This document shows, piece after piece, positions 1 through 7,468 of a stretch of DNA of 26,903 nucleotides. Source of the stretch: Candidatus Sumerlaeota bacterium (GTDB lineage Bacteria > Sumerlaeota > Sumerlaeia > JAFGJS01). The stretch lies in assembly GCA_016928995.1 (NCBI GenBank), contig JAFGJS010000114.1, positions 1-26,903 on the forward strand. Reading direction: 5' to 3'. Made by a program: the position numbers and the translations under genes. The notes beneath the pieces were generated by a model. It made no database searches. It was not told the origin of the DNA and was given only the letters and a program-made list of their open reading frames with translations. Position 1 is the first letter of the stretch. Every line of letters starts with the position of its first letter.

Positions 1-72
1 CTGTTGCTGCTCGAACTCGCGCGAAGAAACGACGACTGGGACGAAATCTGGAGCGAACGCTTGGTAGCTTGA
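1..72 (+). CDS. C-terminal tail of an unidentified protein (cut by window edge)
   Basis: The first frame is open from base 1 to a TGA at 70-72 and encodes 23 residues (LLLLELARRNDDWDEIWSER then LVA). It is leucine-rich at first, then acidic and aromatic. The codons are GC-rich at the third position like those of the neighbouring genes, which is the only support for its being real. Nothing in so short a tail identifies a family. The next gene on this strand starts 182 bases downstream behind its own candidate promoter, so the two are probably not in one operon. Confidence 0.4.
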   Translation: MLLLELARRNDDWDEIWSERLVA

Positions 73-112
73 TCAAGATGCGCCCTATGGAGAAGTGGAA
101 TGTTAATTCCTG

Positions 113-141
113 TTGACTTCGGTGCGTAATAGTGCAATAAA
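113..141 (+). promoter_or_regulatory. candidate sigma70-type promoter
   Basis: TTGACT (113-118) is followed after 17 bases by AATAAA (136-141). That is a 5/6 match to the -35 consensus and a 4/6 match to the -10. It sits about 115 bases upstream of the small exported protein gene at 255. It was found by eye only and has no experimental support. Confidence 0.35.
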
Positions 142-254
142 AATCAGAGATATGGCGTTAGATTGTTGAACGGAACCTGCTGGGATGGCCCCTGCGGAGC
201 GCAACGGACGGATACCGGCGGCCCGGCATGACGACTATGAACGGAGGAACGATG

Positions 255-521
255 ATGAAAAAAATGCGCGGAATTGCGGCGGGAGCGGCGCTGTTGGCGA
301 TCCTGGCGCTTTCATCCGGCGTGGCCAACGCCAATTCCTATGATCGCGACGACTCGGACAATCCCATCCGCTGGTTCGCATACCCAGTGCATGCGGTGGG
401 CATCCTGTTGGAGTATAGCATCTCGCGTCCGATCCATTGGATCGTCAGCCAGAATAATTGCGACATTATTTTCGGGCATGACGTGCAGGACGACGAAGAG
501 CCGGCCTTCGAGTGGAAATAA
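255..521 (+). CDS. small exported protein of unknown function (88 aa)
   Basis: The product is a small exported protein. The first 26 residues form a clear Sec signal peptide: a KKMR basic start, a hydrophobic core AAGAALLAILAL, and an ANA signal peptidase I site. The mature part is about 62 residues with a tryptophan- and histidine-rich middle (NPIRWFAYPVHAVG, then SRPIHWIVSQ) and an acidic tail. I recall similar short proteins with an NPxRxxAYPxHxxG...RPIHxxVSQ...FGH layout in PVC and related metagenomes, but I know of no assigned function. Start choice: in-frame ATGs lie at 228, 237, 252 and 255. GGAGG at 243-247 is 7 bases before 255, and starting there leaves the best signal peptide. The gene ends just before a strong bidirectional terminator and converges with the DUF1232 gene. 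Confidence 0.75.
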   Translation: MKKMRGIAAGAALLAILALSSGVANANSYDRDDSDNPIRWFAYPVHAVGILLEYSISRPIHWIVSQNNCDIIFGHDVQDDEEPAFEWK

Positions 522-562
522 AACCGAATTGTGCGTAAACCGCGCAGTTGTGGAATAAACAA

Positions 563-601
563 AAACGCCTCTGCAGAGCAGCATGCTCTGCAGAGGCGTT
601 T
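563..601. terminator. bidirectional Rho-independent terminator
   Basis: This is a perfect 18-bp stem (563-580 with 584-601) around a 3-base loop. It has an A-run on the left and T-rich sequence on the right, so it can terminate transcription from both sides. It lies between the convergent small exported protein gene and the leftward DUF1232 gene, where such a structure is expected. Confidence 0.85.
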
Positions 602-616
602 ATTATATTCTCCTTG

Positions 617-886
617 TCAAGGCTGAGCCTTGCCCGCGGCATTCCGGCGGCAGCGCTGGATGACATGTTTCGGAATCAGGCGGCAGGCCAGCCAGATCAA
701 AAGCGGTATCAGGATCGCGTCGTCGAGATGGCCGAGAACCGGAATGAAGTCGGGGATCAGGTCGATCGGCGAGACAGCGTAGGCGATGGCCAGTCCGAGC
801 AGCCATTTGGCCGCGCGCGGCGTTTCGGGATCCATCAGCGCTAGGCGCCATGTGGCGAGTTCCTGCTTGAAGCGGGCTAGTTTCAT
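617..886 (-). CDS. DUF1232 (YkvA-type) small membrane protein
   Basis: This 89-aa protein carries the DUF1232 signature: AYAVSPIDLIPDFIPVLG followed by LDDAILIPLLIWLA. The family is named for this SPxDLIPDxxPxxGxxDD core and usually spans about 40-60 residues with two hydrophobic segments. Here it covers roughly residues 28-72, after a helical N-terminus. The molecular function is unknown, although the core is predicted to be a membrane hairpin. It starts at the ATG at 886, 18 bases after the yvcK stop on the same strand, so the two are probably one transcript. Its stop is followed by the shared terminator at 563-601. The family assignment is solid and the role is open. Confidence 0.9.
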   Translation of the reverse strand: MKLARFKQELATWRLALMDPETPRAAKWLLGLAIAYAVSPIDLIPDFIPVLGHLDDAILIPLLIWLACRLIPKHVIQRCRRNAAGKAQP

Positions 887-904
887 CCAATCAACGCCTG
901 CGAT

Positions 905-1891
905 TCAGATGCGATCGACGATCTTCATGATGGCCGAGGCGAGCTTGGCCGAGTCATGCCGGATCAGGGTGCGGTGCGCCGAGAGCGCGTCGCCCTTGGA
1001 GTATTGCGACACGCGGTCGCTCAGCAAGTCGCAGGCGATGATCCGGGGATCGTCATGCACATCGTTTTCAATCAGAGTTCCCTGATGCGCGTATAACTCC
1101 AACGCCTCCGGCTGCGGTTGGGCGGAGTTCACCAGGATATAGTGGAATGGATCTTGTCCGTTCATGAAGCGCCGCAGCTCGCGGAGATAGTCGCTGGTTT
1201 TCATCCCGGTGGTCTGGCCGTTTTTATTCATCAGGTTCTGCACGAAGATGCACTCGGCCTGGGTTTTACAGAGCGCCTTGGCCAATCCGGAGACCAGCAG
1301 GTTCGGAATCAGCGAGGTGTAGAGTCCTCCAGGCCCGAGCACGACGGCGTCGGCGTTCATGATTTCATCCACGGCGAGGCGGTTGACTTCCGGAGACGGC
1401 TCCAGGTAAAGGTCTTCGTAGCCCTGATCGATTTTCTCGCTGGCGTAAATTTCTCCTTCGCCGTGCAGCATGGCGCCGTCCTTCAGCACCATCTTCAGCC
1501 GCACTTCGTGGGTTGTGACGGGAAGCACCTTGCCCTTGATCGAGAGGATGCGCCCGGCTTCCTCCACGGCGCGCTCGAAGCTGCCCGTAACTTTCTCCAG
1601 CGTGGAGAGCAGCAGGTTGCCGAAGGTATGGCCGCTGAGGCTGCCGTGTTCCCGCTCGAAGCGATAGCTCATCAGGCTGCGCATCAGCCGGCTGGAGTTG
1701 CTCAGCGCCACGAGGCATTGCCGCACGTCGCCCGGGGGCAGCACGCCCAGTTCGTCGCGCAGCACGCCGGTGCTGCCTCCGTCGTCCGCCATCGACACCA
1801 CCGCGCTGAGCTCGATGTCGTACTGCTTCAGTCCGGTAAGCAATACGAAATTCCCCGTCCCGCCTCCAATTACAACCACCCGCTTAAGCAT
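905..1891 (-). CDS. yvcK: YvcK/CofD-like gluconeogenesis factor
   Basis: This is a 328-aa member of the YvcK (UPF0052, CofD-like) family. These cytoplasmic proteins bind UDP-sugars (UDP-GlcNAc in Bacillus) and link carbon status to cell-wall synthesis and shape. Visible motifs are the N-terminal nucleotide-binding loop GGGTGN (residues 9-14), MADDGGSTG (34-42), PPGDVRQ (52-58) and GHTFGNLLL (87-95). Length is typical for the family. The ATG at 1891 has GAGG about 9 bases upstream, and TATAGA with an extended -10 TG lies at 1917-1912, so the leader would be short. The DUF1232 gene follows directly. In many Firmicutes yvcK sits with rapZ and whiA, and neither is present here. Naming is firm. 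The physiological role is inferred from the family. Confidence 0.93.
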   Translation of the reverse strand: MLKRVVVIGGGTGNFVLLTGLKQYDIELSAVVSMADDGGSTGVLRDELGVLPPGDVRQCLVALSNSSRLMRSLMSYRFEREHGSLSGHTFGNLLLSTLEKVTGSFERAVEEAGRILSIKGKVLPVTTHEVRLKMVLKDGAMLHGEGEIYASEKIDQGYEDLYLEPSPEVNRLAVDEIMNADAVVLGPGGLYTSLIPNLLVSGLAKALCKTQAECIFVQNLMNKNGQTTGMKTSDYLRELRRFMNGQDPFHYILVNSAQPQPEALELYAHQGTLIENDVHDDPRIIACDLLSDRVSQYSKGDALSAHRTLIRHDSAKLASAIMKIVDRI

Positions 1892-1911
1892 CGCAAACCT
1901 CTCTTTTACGT

Positions 1912-1920
1912 TCTATAGCA
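1912..1920 (-). promoter_or_regulatory. possible extended -10 element for yvcK
   Basis: Read on the minus strand, the sequence is TGCTATAGA, a TGn motif followed by a 4/6 match to TATAAT, about 20 bases before the yvcK start codon. No convincing -35 is visible at the right distance, which an extended -10 promoter can tolerate. It was found by eye only. Confidence 0.25.
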
Positions 1921-1982
1921 TTTCTCGAAAGCACTTGTGCATTGGCCAGCGGTCACAGCCGAGGGCGGCTGTGCCACATTTT

Positions 1983-2183
1983 TCAGAAACCGCGATTGCT
2001 TTCGAGAGACGTTCCAAGCAAAAAATGCCTGCTCATCTCGTTCACAGGTATCTTGTCATCATATTCTTCGGGCGCTGTCAAATCCTTATCTGCCGTTGCG
2101 GGAAAAATCAGCGGTAAAAAAGCATCGAAAAAATTTCCTGCGCTCTTGATTGCTTGCGTCAGCGCGGGTAAGATTTTGTGCAT
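1983..2183 (-). CDS. doubtful small ORF (66 aa)
   Basis: This ORF occupies the 363-base gap between the divergent yvcK and M50 protease genes. It reads from an ATG at 2183 to a TGA at 1983. The product has an amphipathic start (HKILPALTQAIKS), an FFDAFLPLIFP stretch and an acidic middle. In its favour, a TATAAT box lies at about 2202-2197 on the same strand. Against it, there is no clear ribosome binding site, third-position GC looks near 50 percent (lower than the neighbours), and I recognise no family. Apart from this and the candidate yvcK -10, I see nothing else in the gap. Confidence 0.22.
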   Translation of the reverse strand: MHKILPALTQAIKSAGNFFDAFLPLIFPATADKDLTAPEEYDDKIPVNEMSRHFLLGTSLESNRGF

Positions 2184-2254
2184 TGATTCGACATTATATA
2201 GAGATCGTTGGTTTTTCCGTCTGATTTTGATATAAGGTAACACGGATTTTCACG

Positions 2255-3220
2255 ATGAGCGGTTTTCACCGGTTTTTGGAGCTTGGTTTACCGCTGGGAC
2301 GGATCAAGGGCATCCGCATCAGCCTGCATTGGACCTTGCTGCTTTTTGCCGTGATCGGGGCGTTTCAGGTCGGCTCGTTTGCGACGGCGTTGTTTGTCTA
2401 TGCGATCGTTTTCGGCAGTGTGTTGCTGCACGAACTGGGGCATTGCTATGGCGCACGTCTGGTGGGCGGCGGCGCGACGAGCATTATCCTCTGGCCGCTG
2501 GGCGGTATGGCCCTGGTTTATGGCGCGGAGAAGGATCCCAAATCGGATTTCATCGTGACGGCGCTGGGACCGGCGGTGAGCGTGGCGCTTGCGCTGTTGG
2601 GTTGGGCTGTGTATGGCATCATGCTGACGGCTCAAGTGTATGTGCCGTACGTGTTTGAATTTTTCCTGTTCCTGGCGTGGATCAACACGATCCTGGCGCT
2701 ATTCAACCTGCTGCTGCCGCTGTTTCCGATGGATTCCGCGCGTTTGGTGCGGGCGGCGCTGTCGTTCCACTTCGAGCCGCGCTGGATCACGCATCATCTC
2801 TGCACCTTCGGAATGTATCTCGGCGGCGGTTTGCTGGCTGTCACGTTGCTCATCCCGGGCTTGCTGCCGGGCGGAAATATGATCGGTCTGATCGGCCTGT
2901 TTGGCGCGTTCGCCTGCCACCAGGAGCGGATTCGCGCACGGATGAGTCCGATTTATGAAAACGAATATTTCTTCTACAATATGGATAATCCGGGATTCTT
3001 CGCCTGGATCCGGCAGAGCTGGCGCGGCATGTTCCGGAGGCCAGTGAGCGCGAAAAAACGGGAAAAGGCGCGGGTGATCAACTTCGAGGCGGAATACCGG
3101 TCCGACGATCCCGTGGACCGGCTGCGCCGCGAGATGAGCCAGGCCGTTGCGCGCGAGGATTTCCGCGAGGCGCAGCGTATCAAAGCGGAAATTGAGCGGT
3201 TGACGAAACAACAGCGTTGA
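2255..3220 (+). CDS. M50 site-2-type membrane metalloprotease with C-terminal UVR motif
   Basis: This is a polytopic membrane zinc protease of the M50 (site-2 protease/SpoIVFB-like) class, 321 aa. The zinc motif HELGH is at residues 59-63 inside a hydrophobic helix. The second conserved element is FNLLLPLFPMDSARL (151-165), where Asp161 corresponds to the third zinc ligand of the usual NxxPxxPxDG motif, with DS replacing DG. Several hydrophobic segments cover roughly residues 25-220. The cytosolic tail is charged, and its last 37 residues (about 285-321, DPVDRLRREMSQAVAREDF onward) match a UVR motif, the UvrB/UvrC helical hairpin also found in McsA and ClpC. The family cuts transmembrane substrates, often anti-sigma factors. 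No such substrate is visible next door. The start lacks a close Shine-Dalgarno, so it is less certain than the stop. Confidence 0.85.
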   Translation: MSGFHRFLELGLPLGRIKGIRISLHWTLLLFAVIGAFQVGSFATALFVYAIVFGSVLLHELGHCYGARLVGGGATSIILWPLGGMALVYGAEKDPKSDFIVTALGPAVSVALALLGWAVYGIMLTAQVYVPYVFEFFLFLAWINTILALFNLLLPLFPMDSARLVRAALSFHFEPRWITHHLCTFGMYLGGGLLAVTLLIPGLLPGGNMIGLIGLFGAFACHQERIRARMSPIYENEYFFYNMDNPGFFAWIRQSWRGMFRRPVSAKKREKARVINFEAEYRSDDPVDRLRREMSQAVAREDFREAQRIKAEIERLTKQQR

Positions 3221-3245
3221 TAGCGGGATGATGGTCGTATCTGTG

Positions 3246-3416
3246 AAATTCTAAATTCGAAATCCGAAACAAATTCTAAATTCCAATGTTCCAAATGGCG
3301 TGTTGCCAAGTGAATTCGACGGGCTTTTCAAACTAGACAGAGCGTCATTCGAGCGATTGTTTTGGTTTTGAATTTTAATTTTTAGGATTTGTTTCGGATT
3401 TCGGATTTAGAGATTA
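3246..3416. repeat. inverted repeat element, AATCCGAAACAAAT type
   Basis: Two AT-rich arms face each other: the left at about 3246-3284 and the right at about 3377-3416. Their cores are exact inverted copies over 17 bases, CGAAATCCGAAACAAAT at 3258-3274 and its complement at 3387-3403, with similar but imperfect flanks. About 110 bases of unrelated sequence separate the cores. Base composition is clearly more AT-rich than the genes on either side. I recall similar AAATCCGAAACAAATTC strings scattered between genes in PVC and Omnitrophota-like genomes, and cannot verify that here. It fills most of the 329-base gap between the M50 protease and RNase J genes. I see no other structure there. Confidence 0.7.
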
Positions 3417-3549
3417 GGATTTTCAAGCAACGTCTGGCGTTTGGCTTCTGTTCTGCCGTTTTATTTCTGCATGCAGTTTCCTATAGACAGCGCCGTGATG
3501 CGCGGACAGATTGTTAAGCCTTGAATCCAAAAACGGCGGCGTTTCCATC

Positions 3550-5256
3550 ATGACAATTCCACATCCCGGTCCCAGCGATGAACCTGCCGGAGAGACCGCG
3601 CCGAAATTGCGCGTGATTCCGCTTGGCGGCTGCGGCGAGATCGGCATGAACATGACCGCGATCGAGTACGACGGGGAAATCCTGATCGTCGATTGCGGGC
3701 ATATGCAGCCGGAAGACGACATGCCGGGCGTGGATCTGGTGATTCCCGACACCTCATACCTGGAGGAGCGGCGGGAAAAAATCCACGGCATCGTGCTGAC
3801 GCACGGCCATGAGGATCACATCGGCGGACTGCCTTACATCATCCCCAAACTGCAATGCCCGGTGTTCGGCACGCGGCTCACCCTGGCGCTGGCCGAGGCG
3901 AAGCTGGAGGAGTATAAGCTCGGCGCCGTGCAGGATTTGCGCGAGGCGCGCTGCCGCGAGCCGCTGCGGTTCGGGCCGTTCACCGTGGAATGGATCAGCG
4001 TGACGCATAGCATTCCGGACGCCAGCGCGCTGCTGATTCGCACGCCGATGGGGATCATCGTGCATAGCGGTGATTATAAGATGGACCTTTCGCCGGTGCT
4101 TGGGGAGCCGTTTGATTTTCACGCCCTCACCACCGTGGGCGAGGAGCGGGCGCTGCTGCTGCTGGCGGATAGCACGAATGTGGAGCGTTCTGGACGTGCG
4201 CGCAGCGAAGCGGCAGTGCGGCCCGCGCTGGAGCGCTATTTTCAGGAAGCTGAAGGATCGATCATCCTGGCCACGTTTTCCAGCGCGCTGCATCGCATTC
4301 AGATTTGTTTCGACCTGGCGGAGCAGTACGGCCGCAAGGTGTTTCTCAGCGGCTTGAACATGGAGCGCAACATCCGCATCGCGCGCAATCTTGGCTTTCT
4401 CAAGATCAACGAGGAGACCCTGGCGCCGCTGAAGCAATATCCGCAACACCCGCGTGAAAAACGCATCGTGCTGACCACCGGCAGCCAGGGCGAGCCGCTC
4501 TCCGGCTTGATGCGCATGTCGCTCGACGACCATAAGCAGGTTCAAGTGGAGCCCGGCGACACGGTGCTGCTTTCCGCGCGCATCATCCCCGGCAACGAAC
4601 GGGCGATCGGCCGGATGATCAACCACTTCTTCCGCCGCGGGGCGAACGTGGTGACCGAGCGTCAGGATGCGATTCACGCCAGCGGCCATGCCAACGCTGA
4701 TGAGATGCGCATGCTGCTGAGCCTCGTGCGGCCCAGGTTTGTCGCGCCGGTGCATGGCGAGGTGCGGCATCAGCTGGAGCACAAGCGGCTTTTGCACGAC
4801 GCCGGCGTGCCTGAGGAGAACGTGTTCATCCTCGACAACGGCTCCGTGCTGGAGTTCGGTCCGGATCAAACCGCGCGGGTGCTGGAGGAGAAGATCAGCG
4901 CCAGCCGCGTGCTGGTGGACGGCGTCATGGAAGACGTGCATGAGGTCGTGCTGCGCGACCGCATGCATCTCGCCGAGGACGGGCTGGTGCTCGTGCTGCT
5001 CACCATCGACCGCAAGACGGCGCAGCTGCTGGCTGAGCCGGAGATCATCTCGCGCGGCTTCGTCTACATGGAAGAGAGCGAGGAGCTGATCGCGGAGCTC
5101 AAGGGCGTGGTGCTGGAGGCGTTCAACGAAACGGAAAAGGAGAGCCGCGAGGAATGGCTTGTGGTGCGCGAGGCCGTCCGTCGCGCCGTGCGCCGCTATA
5201 CCAAGAAACAGATGCAGCGCTTCCCGATCATCCTCCCGGTGGTCACTGAGATTTAA
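3550..5256 (+). CDS. rnj: ribonuclease J (beta-CASP metallo-beta-lactamase RNase)
   Basis: This 568-aa protein is a full-length RNase J, a cytoplasmic endo/5'-3' exoribonuclease acting in mRNA turnover and rRNA processing. The N-terminus has LRVIPLGGCGEIGMNM, a family hallmark. The metal-binding motif HGHEDH is at residues 85-90, followed by THSIPDASALL and HSGDYKMD. The beta-CASP domain follows, including TGSQGEPLSGL and the HASGHAN loop, then HGEVRH and the C-terminal domain. I chose the ATG at 3550 over an in-frame TTG at 3511 because it matches the usual short RNase J N-terminus. Its ribosome binding site is weak. A 16-residue Pro/Glu-rich lead-in precedes the core. The repeat at 5262-5372 begins right after the stop. 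Confidence 0.95.
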   Translation: MTIPHPGPSDEPAGETAPKLRVIPLGGCGEIGMNMTAIEYDGEILIVDCGHMQPEDDMPGVDLVIPDTSYLEERREKIHGIVLTHGHEDHIGGLPYIIPKLQCPVFGTRLTLALAEAKLEEYKLGAVQDLREARCREPLRFGPFTVEWISVTHSIPDASALLIRTPMGIIVHSGDYKMDLSPVLGEPFDFHALTTVGEERALLLLADSTNVERSGRARSEAAVRPALERYFQEAEGSIILATFSSALHRIQICFDLAEQYGRKVFLSGLNMERNIRIARNLGFLKINEETLAPLKQYPQHPREKRIVLTTGSQGEPLSGLMRMSLDDHKQVQVEPGDTVLLSARIIPGNERAIGRMINHFFRRGANVVTERQDAIHASGHANADEMRMLLSLVRPRFVAPVHGEVRHQLEHKRLLHDAGVPEENVFILDNGSVLEFGPDQTARVLEEKISASRVLVDGVMEDVHEVVLRDRMHLAEDGLVLVLLTIDRKTAQLLAEPEIISRGFVYMEESEELIAELKGVVLEAFNETEKESREEWLVVREAVRRAVRRYTKKQMQRFPIILPVVTEI

Positions 5257-5261
5257 ATACA

Positions 5262-5372
5262 TTTAACGCAAAGGCGCAAAGACGCAATGTTGATTAAACG
5301 CAAAGAACATTTCTTTTTTTCGTATCAATAAATTCTTTACGGTTCTTTGCGTCTTCGCGTCTTTGCGTTAAA
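5262..5372. repeat. inverted repeat element, AACGCAAAGACGC type
   Basis: The left arm (about 5262-5289) reads TTTAACGCAAAGGCGCAAAG then ACGC. The right arm (about 5342-5372) is its inverted copy with three or four differences. The spacer of about 52 bases holds another AAACGCAAAGAA fragment. It could fold as one long hairpin between RNase J and uppP, and could attenuate read-through, though it lacks a T-run. A broken copy of the same motif appears at 24011-24069. I recall this type of string between genes of many metagenomic genomes. Confidence 0.7.
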
Positions 5373-5404
5373 ATAACAGGCGGTGCGGCGTATTGTTGAC
5401 GGAA

Positions 5405-6250
5405 ATGAACGCAATCATCTTGGGGATCGTGCAGGGACTGACGGAGTTTCTGCCGATCAGCAGCAGCGGGCACCTGGTCCTGTTTCAGCAGGTCATGGAC
5501 GTGCACAGCGGCAACGTGCTGTTCGAGCTCGTTGTGCATCTCGGCACGCTGCTGGCCATCCTGATCGTCTTCCGTTTCGATTTGCGCGAACTGCTGCTCT
5601 TTGCCGGGGATCAGCTTAAGACGCTGCGCGATCCGGCGGCGTTTCTGAAGGGCATGCGTGAAACCGAAGAGGGCTGGCTGATCACGCTCATCGCGGCCGC
5701 CACGCTTTGCACGGCAGCGATCGGATTGACATTCGAGAAATTTTTTCAGTCCTTGTTTGAAAAGCCGGGCTATGTCGGCGTGGCGCTGTTCGCCACGGGC
5801 GTCCTGCTGTTCGCCACGCGTTATTTCAAGCCGAAATCCGGCGACGAAGCATCCATGCTGGACGTGCCTTTATGGGCCGGCGCGGCGGTCGGCGTGATGC
5901 AGGGATTCGCGATCATCCCGGGAATTTCGCGCAGCGGCAGCACCATCGCCGTCGCGCTGATGCTTGGTTTCAGCCGCGAACTGGCCGGGCGCTTTTCCTT
6001 TCTGATTTTCATCCCTGCAATCCTCGGAGCATTCATCTTGCAGTTCAAGGAGCTGTACGGCATCGGCTTGTTCAGCAATCCCGGATTTGACACGGACCCG
6101 TATTTTCTGGGGCTTGCGTTTTCATTTATCTTCGGTTATTTCGCGTTAAAAATCCTGCTGCGTTTTCTGCGCAATGGACGGCTCCACTGGTGGAGCGCGT
6201 ATTGCTGGATCGTCGGCCTGGCCGCGATCGTGCGTTATTTCGGCCGGTGA
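5405..6250 (+). CDS. uppP: undecaprenyl-diphosphatase (UppP/BacA)
   Basis: This 281-aa integral membrane phosphatase converts undecaprenyl diphosphate to the monophosphate, recycling the lipid carrier for peptidoglycan and other envelope polymers. Overproduction in other bacteria gives bacitracin resistance. Both family signatures are present: GIVQGLTEFLPISSSGHL near the N-terminus and PGISRSGST in the second half, each in a re-entrant membrane loop, plus about eight hydrophobic segments. Length is close to the family norm (about 265-285). I chose the ATG at 5405, which gives the usual MNAIILGIVQG start, over an in-frame TTG at 5393. A GGCGG-like ribosome site is weak. No operon partner is evident. 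Confidence 0.95.
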   Translation: MNAIILGIVQGLTEFLPISSSGHLVLFQQVMDVHSGNVLFELVVHLGTLLAILIVFRFDLRELLLFAGDQLKTLRDPAAFLKGMRETEEGWLITLIAAATLCTAAIGLTFEKFFQSLFEKPGYVGVALFATGVLLFATRYFKPKSGDEASMLDVPLWAGAAVGVMQGFAIIPGISRSGSTIAVALMLGFSRELAGRFSFLIFIPAILGAFILQFKELYGIGLFSNPGFDTDPYFLGLAFSFIFGYFALKILLRFLRNGRLHWWSAYCWIVGLAAIVRYFGR

Positions 6251-6352
6251 TCGCGCCAGCGGCGCCCTGCAGTCAAAAACCGAATATTTACAATGCATAA
6301 TGATTGATACATACTCATTCAATCTTTACTGCGCTAAGTGAATAGCACCCAT

Positions 6353-6404
6353 TTTTTCTATTGCCTGGGTCGCGCTGCTTTTTCTATTGCCTGGGTCGCG
6401 CTGC
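6353..6404 (+). repeat. perfect tandem duplication of a 26-bp unit
   Basis: Two identical 26-base copies lie head to tail, 6353-6378 and 6379-6404, each starting with five Ts and containing ATTGCCTGGGTCGCGC. It sits in the non-coding gap before the six-TM protein gene. A duplication this exact is either recent or a local assembly/replication-slippage event. I saw no other copy in the window. Confidence 0.9.
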
Positions 6405-6487
6405 GCAGAGAAACTTTTTTTGATGGCGGCGATTGCGATTGATGGCGTCCGCTCCGCCGCCGAATGCATCTGTTTCAGGGATTCTTG

Positions 6488-7456
6488 ATGCCCAGAAAAA
6501 TTGAACGTCCCTATAGCGGCCGGATACATGGCTCGCCGTTGCCGCGCGTGCCGGAAGGCGTCCGGATTCCCGCGCCCGTGGCAGCGCCGCCGCATTTGCC
6601 GCGCGTCGAAACCACACCGGACGCCGATGTGGACAACCCCGTGTTTCGCTATCAGCTCGGCGGCGCAGCCTGGCGCCGGCATCGATATATGATCGCCCTC
6701 GGCGTGATCAGTTTATATTTATCCGTCCCGCTCGCCTGGGCGCTCTGCTCCGCGCTGGCCCCGAATCCTTATCTGCTGATCACGCTGATTCTGACCGCGA
6801 TGCACATCGCGCTGTTCACCGGCATGATGATTTATTCGACCCGCATCGGCTTGCTGGGGGAGGGTGATGCGCCGCGCGATTTCCTGCGCGACATGTATCT
6901 TTCGTTTTTATCGCCGGAAGATCTGGCGCGAGGCATCTCGCGCGCCCGGATGAATCGCTTGCTCTATCTGGCGTTGGCGCTGGCGCCGTTTGAGCTCCTG
7001 GCCGTGATGCATGGCTGGCTGTATAATCCCGATCCATGCCGCACCTTGTTTTTCCCGGTTTTCGTGGTCATTTTCTGGATCGACCTGTTGACATCGATGC
7101 AGATCAATCTGACGATTGGGCTGCGCCTGACCGTGGAAAGCAAGGATGAGCGCCGGTTGATGCTGAAGACCTACGCGCTCATGCTGGCATATTTTCCATT
7201 GATGTTTATCTTGTTTTTAATTCCAGTGAACTGTGTCAGCAAGCTCTTTGGCGGCTTTGGCGTGATGGCGGTGACTACGGTCTGGGCTCCCGGCGGTCAA
7301 ATGATTTCCATGCCCGGATACGGTTTGCTGATTTTGCTGATCGTGACGCGCGCATTCTATGTGCTGCTGGTGCGCGTGGGGTATGCGTTGCGCAGCCAGT
7401 CGCTGTATTACCGCAATTTCGACGCCTGGCTGCGCCGCTGGATCACGAGGGAATGA
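6488..7456 (+). CDS. six-TM membrane protein of unknown function
   Basis: I do not recognise this 322-aa protein. It has a cytosolic, Pro/Arg-rich N-terminus (about residues 1-68, PRVPEGVRIPAPVAAPPHLP). Six hydrophobic segments follow at about residues 72-95, 99-121, 157-178, 183-210, 222-250 and 262-288, and the C-terminus is basic and aromatic. Between TM2 and TM3 is a polar loop (GEGDAPRDFLRDMYLSFLSP) reminiscent of cytosolic loops in ABC-2-type permeases, but no ATPase gene is adjacent and I would not assign it there. The ATG at 6488 has AGGG at 6477-6480. An in-frame ATG at 6464 would add eight residues. It stands alone on the plus strand between uppP and the pentapeptide/J-domain gene. 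Confidence 0.75.
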   Translation: MPRKIERPYSGRIHGSPLPRVPEGVRIPAPVAAPPHLPRVETTPDADVDNPVFRYQLGGAAWRRHRYMIALGVISLYLSVPLAWALCSALAPNPYLLITLILTAMHIALFTGMMIYSTRIGLLGEGDAPRDFLRDMYLSFLSPEDLARGISRARMNRLLYLALALAPFELLAVMHGWLYNPDPCRTLFFPVFVVIFWIDLLTSMQINLTIGLRLTVESKDERRLMLKTYALMLAYFPLMFILFLIPVNCVSKLFGGFGVMAVTTVWAPGGQMISMPGYGLLILLIVTRAFYVLLVRVGYALRSQSLYYRNFDAWLRRWITRE

Positions 7457-7468
7457 TTTTGCTCGCCT

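Noticed and set aside
1118-1918. 266-codon open frame on the plus strand
   Set aside because: It is an antisense shadow of yvcK, with His/Gln/Ala-rich composition and no recognisable domain.
3754-5262. 502-codon open frame on the minus strand
   Set aside because: It is an exact antisense shadow of RNase J. The translation is His/Gln/Arg-rich with no family signature, as expected from high third-position GC in the real gene.
3246-5372. CRISPR array
   Set aside because: The repeats are inverted pairs of two unrelated types, not regularly spaced direct repeats, and no cas gene is present.
6488-7456. ABC-2 transporter permease
   Set aside because: The six hydrophobic segments and a polar loop are only a loose resemblance. 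No ATPase gene is adjacent and no family motif is visible.
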